Of a stretch of DNA of 11,320 nucleotides, positions 6,126-11,320 are shown in pieces. The DNA lies in assembly GCA_937975655.1 (NCBI GenBank), contig CALJTZ010000115.1, forward strand, positions 1-11,320. The letters run 5' to 3'. This DNA comes from an uncultured Synechococcus sp. (GTDB lineage Bacteria > Cyanobacteriota > Cyanobacteriia > PCC-6307 > Cyanobiaceae). The notes beneath the pieces were generated by a model, which worked only from the letters and a program-made list of their open reading frames with translations, did no database searches and had not been told where the DNA came from. A program made the position numbers and the translations under genes. The number at the start of each line of letters is the position of its first letter. Within the stretch, counting starts at the first letter, position 1.

Positions 6126-7040
6126 GTGAGGCCGCCCTTCGTGTATCACCCGGCCTACTCGGCGCCGCTACCCAGCAGCCATCGTTTTCCGATGGCGAAG
6201 TTTCGGCTGCTGCACGATGAACTCCTGCACCAGGGCCTCGCCATTGCGGCCCAGTTTCACCAGCCCCAACCGGTGCCGCGCCGCTGGCTGGAACTCGTGC
6301 ATGGCCGCCCATATCACCAGGCCTTCGCCCGTGGCGAACTGAGTACGGCCGACCAGCGCCGCATCGGACTCCCGTCCACCACACCCCTGGTGCAGCGCAC
6401 CTGGCTGGCGGTGGGCGGCACCGTGCTCACGGCCCGCCTTGCCCTGCAACACGGCGTGGCCTGCCATCTGGCCGGCGGAACCCATCACGCCTTTCCGCAC
6501 TACGGCAGTGGGTTCTGCATCTTCAACGACTGCGCCGTGGCTGCTCAGGTGCTGCTGGCGGAAGGGGCCATCGAGCGGCTGATGCTGGTGGACCTCGACG
6601 TGCACCAGGGGGATGGCAGCGCCGCCATCTTTGCCGGCAACGCGCGGGTGTTCACCTTCTCGGCCCACTGCGAAAGCAACTTTCCCCTGCGCAAACAGCA
6701 GAGCGATGTCGACCTCCCCCTCGCCGATGGCCTGGAGGACGACGACTATCTGGTTGCCATTGGCGAACGCCTGCCCGACCTCCTCGACCAGGTGAAGCCC
6801 CAGCTCGTGATCTACAACGCCGGCGTGGACCCCCACCGCGGTGATCGCCTCGGACGCCTCTGCCTCAGTAGTGAAGGCCTGCTCAAGCGCGACCACCTGG
6901 TGCTGGATGCCTGCCTACGCCGCCGCATTCCCATCGCCACGGTGATCGGCGGCGGCTACGACGACCTCGCTCCCTTAGTGCAGCGCCACAGCCTGGTGTT
7001 CCGGGCGGCCAGCGAGCAGGCCCGCCTGCACGGCCTCTAG
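6126..7040 (+). CDS. Histone deacetylase superfamily (arginase-fold) zinc deacetylase
   Basis: The 304-residue protein belongs to the HDAC/AcuC/acetylpolyamine amidohydrolase superfamily, zinc hydrolases that remove acetyl groups from lysine or polyamine-like amines. The catalytic His pair is in GGTHHAFPHYGSGFC (His120, His121). The zinc ligands are Asp158 and His160 in DLDVHQGDG and Asp235 in YNAGVDPHRGD. The transition-state tyrosine is Tyr278 in GGGYDDL. All key residues are present and the length is normal for bacterial members, so it should be active; the natural substrate is unknown. The start is GTG 6126, since there is no upstream ATG in frame and the family N-terminus (PFVYHPAYSAPLPSSHRFPM) begins immediately. 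The stop is convergent with pdhA, the two genes sharing the four bases CTAG at 7037-7040, so no terminator lies between them. Confidence 0.93.
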   Translation: MRPPFVYHPAYSAPLPSSHRFPMAKFRLLHDELLHQGLAIAAQFHQPQPVPRRWLELVHGRPYHQAFARGELSTADQRRIGLPSTTPLVQRTWLAVGGTVLTARLALQHGVACHLAGGTHHAFPHYGSGFCIFNDCAVAAQVLLAEGAIERLMLVDLDVHQGDGSAAIFAGNARVFTFSAHCESNFPLRKQQSDVDLPLADGLEDDDYLVAIGERLPDLLDQVKPQLVIYNAGVDPHRGDRLGRLCLSSEGLLKRDHLVLDACLRRRIPIATVIGGGYDDLAPLVQRHSLVFRAASEQARLHGL

Positions 7041-8161
7041 TCCTCAGCCCAGATGTAGCGGGTGAGTTCCTCAGGCTTGGGCTCTGGCGCCGCGAGGGCG
7101 AACTCCACGCAATCAGCCACTTCCGCGTCAATCTCCTTCTCGATGCCCTTGAGCTCCTCGGCAGTGGCCAGGTTGTGCTCGATCAGGTGGGCCGCCAGGC
7201 GCTTGATCGGATCGCGCTGCGCCCAGAATTCCTTCTCCTGCTCTGCCCGCAGTTCATCGGGGTCGGCGAGGGAGTGGCCGCGGAAGCGGTAGGTGAGGCA
7301 CTCCAGCAGCGTGGGGCCTTCGCCAGCGCGGGCGCGCTCAATGGCGCGCTGGGCAGCAGCCCGCACCGCCAGCACATCCATGCCATCCACCTCTTCACCC
7401 GCCATGCCGAAGGCGGCGGCCTTACGCCAGATCTCCGGATCGCTGGTGGCGCGGTTGTGGTCCATGCCAATGGCCCACTTGTTGTTTTCCACCACAAACA
7501 GGATGGGAAGCTTCCACAGAGCCGCCATGTTCAGGCACTCGTAGAACTGCCCGATGTTGCAGGTGCCATCGCCGAAGAAGGCCGCCGTGACGGCATCACT
7601 GCTGGCATCGCCGAGGGCATCGCGCTTGTAGCGGCTGGTGAAGGCGGCACCGAGGGCCACGGGGATGCCCTCGCCGATGAAGGCGTAGCCCCCCAGCAGG
7701 TGGTGCTCCTTGGAGAACAGGTGCATGGAACCGCCGCGGCCCTTGCTGCAACCGGTTTCCTTGCCGAACAGCTCGCTCATCACCTCCCGGGCCGGCACGC
7801 CGCAGCTAAGGGCGTGCACGTGGTCGCGATAGGTGCTGCAGAACCAGTCGTGCTGCATCTTCATCGCCTTGATCACGCCCGTGCTCACGGCCTCCTGGCC
7901 GTTGTAGAGGTGCACGAACCCGAACATCTTGCCCCGGTAGTACATCTCGGCGCACTTGTCCTCGAAGCGCCGCCCCAGGGTCATATCGCGGTAGAGCAAC
8001 AGGCCCTCATCCCGCGTCACCGTGGCGGGCGTGGAGGGGTAGAGGTTCAGCAGACGTTCGGCATGGAGACCCACCGCATTGGTGTCAGCCGAGCAGGACG
8101 GGGCCCCGCTGGCCTGTGCTCCGCTGGCGGCGATTCCCTGACTCATGTCTGCCTGTGTCAT
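7037..8161 (-). CDS. pdhA: Pyruvate dehydrogenase E1 component, alpha subunit
   Basis: The 374-residue product is the alpha subunit of the thiamine-diphosphate-dependent E1 enzyme. With a separately encoded beta subunit it decarboxylates pyruvate and acetylates the lipoyl group of E2, supplying acetyl-CoA. The ThDP/Mg-binding motif runs from GDGTCNIGQFYECLNMAALW (197-216) to VVENN (223-227). The MYYRGKMFGFVHLYNGQEA (73-91) and GRGGSMHLFS (141-150) segments are characteristic. The loop YRFRGHSLADPDE (291-303) matches the YRYHGHSMSDP phosphorylation loop of mitochondrial E1-alpha. The first ~35 residues are low-complexity Ala/Ser/Gly, and Met6 (8146) is an alternative start. The gene is divergent from ftn2, and its stop overlaps the HDAC-like gene by four bases. 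No pdhB is present nearby, which is usual for cyanobacteria with scattered pdh genes. Confidence 0.97.
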   Translation of the reverse strand: MTQADMSQGIAASGAQASGAPSCSADTNAVGLHAERLLNLYPSTPATVTRDEGLLLYRDMTLGRRFEDKCAEMYYRGKMFGFVHLYNGQEAVSTGVIKAMKMQHDWFCSTYRDHVHALSCGVPAREVMSELFGKETGCSKGRGGSMHLFSKEHHLLGGYAFIGEGIPVALGAAFTSRYKRDALGDASSDAVTAAFFGDGTCNIGQFYECLNMAALWKLPILFVVENNKWAIGMDHNRATSDPEIWRKAAAFGMAGEEVDGMDVLAVRAAAQRAIERARAGEGPTLLECLTYRFRGHSLADPDELRAEQEKEFWAQRDPIKRLAAHLIEHNLATAEELKGIEKEIDAEVADCVEFALAAPEPKPEELTRYIWAED

Positions 8162-8287
8162 GTGGGCGTCCTGTTACGGGAGCCTGATGCTGTTGCCGAC
8201 TGTACGGGGTCCATCTCCAAAAGGTGTGGCAGTTACGGCCAAAATCGCAGACCCTGCCTACAGTCACGCGTCAGCGAAGGCCCCGGC
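8162..8287. promoter_or_regulatory. Divergent promoter region of pdhA and ftn2
   Basis: These 126 bases separate the divergent starts and must contain both promoters. A TACAGT hexamer at 8259-8264 could be the ftn2 -10 element, and the minus-strand TACAGT opposite 8193-8198 could be that of pdhA, but no well-spaced -35 accompanies either. GAAGG at 8275-8279, eight bases before TTG 8288, is a plausible Shine-Dalgarno for ftn2 and supports that start. Confidence 0.45.
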
Positions 8288-10285
8288 TTGGAACTGCCGA
8301 TCGACCATTTCCGCCTGCTGGGAGTCAGTCCCACCACCGACGGGCAGACCGTGCTCCGCACCCTGCAACAGCGGCTGGATCGGGTGCCGGACCAGGGCTT
8401 CACCCTCGACACCCTGCAGGCCCGGGCCGATCTGCTGCGGGCGAGCGCGGAGTTATTGGCGGACGAGCAGCGCCGCCACCTCTATGAAACCGAACTCACC
8501 GCCATCGCCGACGGTGAAGGCGCCTCCATCGCCGCCCTGGAGATCCCCCCTTCCAAAGAAGTGGCCGGCCTGTTGCTGTTGATGGAAGCGGGCCAGGCCC
8601 TTGAGGCCTTCGAGCAGGCCCACCGGGGCCTGCAGCCGCCCCAAGCCCCAGCCCTGGGCAGCAGCCGCGAGGCCGACCTCACCCTGCTGGCGGGCTTGGC
8701 CTGCCAGGCCGCCGCCCGGGACTTTGCCGCTGAGCGGCGCTATGAAGCCGCCGCCCGCACCCTGCAGCAGGGCCTGCAGCTGCTGCAGCGCATGGGCCAG
8801 ATGCCCGAGCAGCGCCGCAAGCTCGAGCAGGAGCGCGACAACCTGCTGCCCTATCGGGTGCTGGATCTGCTCAGCCGCGACCTCTCCGCCACCCAGGAGC
8901 GCGCCGAAGGCCTGGCGCTGCTGGAGCAGCTGGTGCAGAAGCGCGGTGGGCTCGAAGGAGAGGCCGACCCCAGCTTCCCCGCAGCCGAATTCCAGCCCTT
9001 CTTCAAACAGATTCGCCCCTTCCTGACGGTGCAGGAACAGGTGGACCTGTTCAGTCGCTGGGCCCAAAGCGGCTCCAGCACAGCCGATTTCCTGGCCAGC
9101 CACGCCCTCACGGCCGCGGGGTTCGTGCAGCGCAAGCCCGAGCGGGTGCGGGCCGCCCACGACCGCCTGGTGGCCAGCGGCCAGGCCGGTGTGGAGCCGT
9201 TCCTGGCCTGCCAACAGCTGCTGCTGGGCGACATCGAAGCCGCCGAGAGCCTGTTCGCCCAGGGGGCTGGCGAGGAGCTGCGCCAGTGGGCCAGCGAACA
9301 GGGCGACGGCCCCCTGGCAGGCCTCTGCGCCTACTGCCGCGATTGGCTGAGCCGAGAGGTGCTGCCAGGCTTCCGCGACATCGAGGCCGAGGCGGACCTG
9401 GAGGCCTGGTTCGCTGACCGCGACGTGCAGGCCTACGTGGAACAGCAGGACCGCATCCGCGCCCGCGCCGTGGCCGCCGTGAGCGGCAGCAGCAGCGCCA
9501 ACGCTCCGGGCGCCCCGTCCGGCCCGTTCGAGGCCCTGCCCCCCTGGCCGCCGCTAGGAGATGGGTCGCACCCCGGCGACGCCACAGCCGACCTCCCCGC
9601 CGATCAGGACGGGGAGTCCGAAGACGACAGCCTCTGGGATGGGCCGTTCTGGGCTGGCTGGTCGCTGCCGGCCCTACCGGCCTGGGCCGCCGCGCCTGGC
9701 TGGAAGGCGCCCCTGGGCATCGCCGCCGCCGTGGCCGCGATCGCCGCCGGTAGCTGGCTGGCCCTGAGGCCCCGGGCCGTGGTGAAGCCGATCCCTGTTC
9801 AGCCCATGGCCGAACAACCCGCGGCCCAGAAACCAGCGAGTCAACAACCGGCCGCCCCGACCGCCAAGCCCGGAGCCAAGCCGGATCTGCCCCTCACCGC
9901 CAGCACGCCCACCCAGGCGCAGCTGCGCACCCTGCTGGAGGCCTGGCTGACCAGCAAGGCTGCGGTGCTGGCGGGCTCGGCCCCAGCCCATGACCTCGCC
10001 GAGCTGGCCCGGCCTGGTGTGGTGGCCAAGCTCGAGAGCCAGCAGAGCGCCAACGCCAGCCGCTCCGAGACGGAGAGCGTGAACGCGAGCGTGCAGAGCT
10101 TCAGCATCACGGAACAAAGCCCCAACCGCGTGGCGGCTGAGGTGGCCGTCACCTACAGCGATGAGCGCCGCAATGCCAGCGGCCAGGTGATCGGCCGCAC
10201 CCCCAGCAGCGAACTGCGCAACACCTATGTGTTCGCCCGCGACGGCGACACCTGGCGCCTGGCCGCCTTCCGCCCCAGCCGCTAG
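8288..10285 (+). CDS. ftn2: Cell division protein Ftn2/ZipN (ARC6 homologue), IMS-domain protein
   Basis: The 665-residue protein is the cyanobacterial homologue of chloroplast ARC6, an inner-membrane protein that binds and stabilises FtsZ rings and recruits other divisome proteins. Residues 1-70 form the degenerate J-like domain (MELPIDHFRLLGVSPTTD start; no HPD triad). Residues 85-395 are the helical cytoplasmic region. Residues 400-450 are a Ser/Pro/Asp-rich linker. A transmembrane helix is at about 475-493 (PLGIAAAVAAIAAGSWLAL). A Pro/Ala/Gln-rich periplasmic linker runs to about 535, followed by the ~120-residue IMS (ARC6-like) domain, 540-663 (QAQLRTLLEAWLTSKAAVLA; ending DTWRLAAFRPSR). 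The start TTG 8288 is chosen because family proteins begin within a few residues of the PIDHFRLLGV motif and GAAGG precedes it at good spacing. The frame stays open upstream to 7175, but that part is antisense to pdhA. Confidence 0.92.
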   Translation: MELPIDHFRLLGVSPTTDGQTVLRTLQQRLDRVPDQGFTLDTLQARADLLRASAELLADEQRRHLYETELTAIADGEGASIAALEIPPSKEVAGLLLLMEAGQALEAFEQAHRGLQPPQAPALGSSREADLTLLAGLACQAAARDFAAERRYEAAARTLQQGLQLLQRMGQMPEQRRKLEQERDNLLPYRVLDLLSRDLSATQERAEGLALLEQLVQKRGGLEGEADPSFPAAEFQPFFKQIRPFLTVQEQVDLFSRWAQSGSSTADFLASHALTAAGFVQRKPERVRAAHDRLVASGQAGVEPFLACQQLLLGDIEAAESLFAQGAGEELRQWASEQGDGPLAGLCAYCRDWLSREVLPGFRDIEAEADLEAWFADRDVQAYVEQQDRIRARAVAAVSGSSSANAPGAPSGPFEALPPWPPLGDGSHPGDATADLPADQDGESEDDSLWDGPFWAGWSLPALPAWAAAPGWKAPLGIAAAVAAIAAGSWLALRPRAVVKPIPVQPMAEQPAAQKPASQQPAAPTAKPGAKPDLPLTASTPTQAQLRTLLEAWLTSKAAVLAGSAPAHDLAELARPGVVAKLESQQSANASRSETESVNASVQSFSITEQSPNRVAAEVAVTYSDERRNASGQVIGRTPSSELRNTYVFARDGDTWRLAAFRPSR

Positions 10286-10332
10286 GCGACAGCCCCCAGC
10301 GGCTTTCGGCGGCTGACGGGCGGCGGCTTTTT
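10277..10332 (+). terminator. Probable terminator at the end of ftn2
   Basis: AGCCGCT at 10277-10283 overlaps the last codons of ftn2 and can pair with AGCGGCT at 10298-10304. Its first six bases can alternatively pair with GCGGCT at 10323-10328, which runs straight into TTTTT (10328-10332). A GC-rich stem ending in a T-run is the layout of an intrinsic terminator, though the stem is interrupted and competing pairings exist. Confidence 0.45.
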
Positions 10333-10388
10333 ACGATCACCCCATGAGCGGGCCTTGAGCCCCACCTGAGCGCGCGCGCCCACATCCC

Positions 10389-11075
10389 ATGTTCGACGAG
10401 CTTTCCCAGCGGTTTGAAGACGCCGTCAAGAACCTGAGGGGCCAGGGCAGCATCAGCGAATCCAACATCGACGGGGCCCTCAAGGAGGTGCGCCGGGCCC
10501 TGCTCGATGCCGATGTGAGCCTTCCCGTGGTGAAGGACTTCGTGGATGAGGTGCGCCGCAAGGCCATCGGCGCCGAGGTGGTGCGGGGCATCAACCCCGA
10601 CCAGAAGTTCATCCAAGTGGTGCACGAGCAGCTGGTGGACACCATGGGCGGCGAAAACGCCCCCCTGGCAGCCGGCGGCAAGGCCGGTGAGCCATCGGTG
10701 GTGCTGATGGCGGGCCTGCAGGGCGCCGGCAAGACCACCGCCACCGCCAAGCTCGGCCTGCACCTCAAGGAACAGGGCCGCAAGGCACTGCTGGTGGGGG
10801 CGGACGTCTACCGACCCGCCGCCATCGACCAGCTGCAAACGCTGGGGCGGCAGATCGGCGTGGAGGTGTTCAGCCTCGGCACCGACGCCCGGCCGGAGGA
10901 GATCGCCGCGGCCGGCATCGCCAAGGCCAAGGCCGAGGGCTTCGACCTCAAGGCCATTCGGGCGCTGTTGCGAGAGCGGGCCAAGACTGAAACCCAAATA
11001 AAGGCGGCAGAGGAGCTTGCCTTGATCGTCAAGACCTATGCCGAGGCCGTGGAGCTGGCCGAGGAGCTGGAATAA
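10389..11075 (+). CDS. ffh: Chimeric frame: Ffh (SRP54) N and half G domain joined to a DUF2312/GapR-like C-terminus
   Basis: Residues 1-186 are the start of Ffh, the GTPase of the signal recognition particle that delivers ribosomes to the membrane. The N domain is at about 1-90 (MFDELSQRFEDAVKNLRGQG). The P-loop is GLQGAGKTTATAKLG (109-123). The DVYRPAAIDQL motif (139-149) is characteristic, and the frame runs on to GIAKAKAEGFD. In Ffh the next residues should be TLLVDTAGR (G3), then TKxD (G4) and the Met-rich RNA-binding M domain; all are missing (family ~480 residues). Instead 42 residues follow, LKAIRALLRERAKTETQIKA onward to AEELE. They match the C-terminal half of DUF2312/GapR proteins (EAKxxGFDVKxLRxxIRxRK then a helix with LxxYxxAL), DNA-binding proteins of alphaproteobacteria and their phages. 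The stop (TAA) overlaps the next ATG by one base. As written the product cannot be a working Ffh. It is probably an assembly chimera or a recombination product. Confidence 0.85.
   Translation: MFDELSQRFEDAVKNLRGQGSISESNIDGALKEVRRALLDADVSLPVVKDFVDEVRRKAIGAEVVRGINPDQKFIQVVHEQLVDTMGGENAPLAAGGKAGEPSVVLMAGLQGAGKTTATAKLGLHLKEQGRKALLVGADVYRPAAIDQLQTLGRQIGVEVFSLGTDARPEEIAAAGIAKAKAEGFDLKAIRALLRERAKTETQIKAAEELALIVKTYAEAVELAEELE
10921..10946. other. Junction between cyanobacterial ffh and alphaproteobacterial/phage-like sequence
   Basis: The codons here specify AKAKAEGFD, a motif that fits Ffh immediately before its G3 box and equally fits the core of GapR-like proteins (EAKAxGFD). The bases are a low-complexity repeat of GCCAAG/GGCCGAGGGC. 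Upstream of 10946 everything matches Ffh; downstream nothing does. The breakpoint therefore lies at or just before 10946, within sequence that both parents could share. Confidence 0.75.
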
Positions 11076-11278
11076 TGCGCAGGCCCGATCCGATCTTGGC
11101 CGCGCCTGCCACTATGGCCCGGCTGTTGGACATGACCCCGAAACAGCTTGCCGCCCTGGTCGAGGCCGGGGCCTTGCCTGCCCCCCGGCAGATCGGCGGG
11201 CTTGAACGGTTTGACGTTGACGAGCTGCGGCGCGTGATCCGGGGCGAGGCCATAGGAGGGGAAATGTCGTGGGCGTGA
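11075..11278 (+). CDS. Small excisionase/AlpA-like helix-turn-helix protein
   Basis: The 67-residue product resembles the small MerR-like/HTH_17 DNA-binding proteins found beside integrases and in prophages: MARLLDMTPKQLAALVEAGA (14-33) is helix-turn-helix, and LPAPRQIGGLERFDVDELRR (34-53) is the wing plus following helix. Members act as excisionases or phage/plasmid regulators; the specific role is unknown. The start ATG 11075 overlaps the TAA of the GapR-like frame (TAATG), and Met14 is a possible internal start. The end overlaps the next gene by ten bases. This tight packing is phage- or element-like and unlike the spaced picocyanobacterial genes to the left. Confidence 0.6.
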   Translation: MRRPDPILAAPATMARLLDMTPKQLAALVEAGALPAPRQIGGLERFDVDELRRVIRGEAIGGEMSWA

Positions 11279-11320
11279 AGGCGGCAAAGAAATGGCTTTG
11301 GACGCCCGACAAGGGGAAGA
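11269..11320 (+). CDS. Start of an unidentified gene, cut by the window end
   Basis: GTG 11269 is preceded by a strong Shine-Dalgarno AGGAGG (11254-11259) at nine bases' spacing, the best ribosome binding site in the window. It opens a frame reading MGVKAAKKWLWTPDKGK before the edge. It overlaps the HTH gene by ten bases. A second GTG at 11275 is also possible. Too little is present to assign a family; an integrase or other element gene would fit the context, but that is conjecture. Confidence 0.45.
   Translation, partial: MGVKAAKKWLWTPDKGK

Noticed and set aside
6168..6896. 242-codon minus-strand frame
   Set aside because: Antisense to the HDAC-like gene, whose catalytic motifs are complete.
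7175..8287. Open plus-strand extension of the ftn2 frame giving a 1036-residue protein
   Set aside because: It is antisense to pdhA over nearly its whole length and Ftn2 homologues begin at the PIDHFRLLGV motif; TTG 8288 with GAAGG upstream fits.
8453..9214. 253-codon minus-strand frame
   Set aside because: Antisense shadow of ftn2, with Gly/Gln/Ala repeats typical of reversed GC-rich codons.
10149..10997. 282-codon minus-strand frame
   Set aside because: Antisense to ffh and the end of ftn2; no motif.
1..11320. CRISPR arrays, tRNAs, rRNAs, insertion-sequence ends
   Set aside because: No regularly spaced repeats, cloverleaf sequences or terminal inverted repeats with target duplications were seen on reading through.

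Overview
The window looks like a high-GC picocyanobacterial chromosome segment (Synechococcus/Cyanobium type). The evidence is a cyanobacterial group 2 sigma factor, the cyanobacteria-specific division protein Ftn2/ZipN, a cyanobacterial pyruvate dehydrogenase E1-alpha and a small exported DUF3721 protein. Genes frequently lack a clear Shine-Dalgarno and use GTG or TTG starts. The last ~375 bases do not fit this picture and look alphaproteobacterial or phage-like.

Layout. 3-167 is the tail of an unrecognised gene. 349-1278 is a sigma-70 family group 2 factor. 1250-1927 (minus) is an AraC-family sensor domain that has lost its DNA-binding half and overlaps the end of the sigma gene. 2104-2976 is an atypical LysR-like regulator divergent from it. 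2977-3528 holds no convincing gene. 3623-5800 is a metal-handling cluster: an exported MerP-like HMA protein (minus), a divergent MerT-family membrane protein, a translationally coupled putative outer-membrane beta-barrel, the relic of a MerR-type regulator (minus), and an exported DUF3721 protein. No mercuric reductase is present. From 6126 the sequence is housekeeping again: an HDAC-superfamily deacetylase, pdhA (convergent, the two stops share CTAG), ftn2/zipN divergent from pdhA, and the start of ffh.

At about 10946 the ffh frame switches, in register, to the C-terminal half of a DUF2312/GapR-like protein, followed by tightly overlapping small genes: an excisionase-like HTH and the start of another. 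Both ffh and the gapR-like gene are truncated at the same shared AKAEGFD-type motif. This is best explained by a chimeric assembly or by recombination at microhomology, not by ordinary insertion of an element.

How the genes may work together: the MerP-like, MerT-like and barrel proteins could form a periplasm, inner-membrane and outer-membrane route for a thiophilic metal ion, with the adjacent MerR relic as a lost local regulator. This is inference from families and layout. The housekeeping genes (division, pyruvate oxidation, protein targeting, deacetylation) are simply neighbours.
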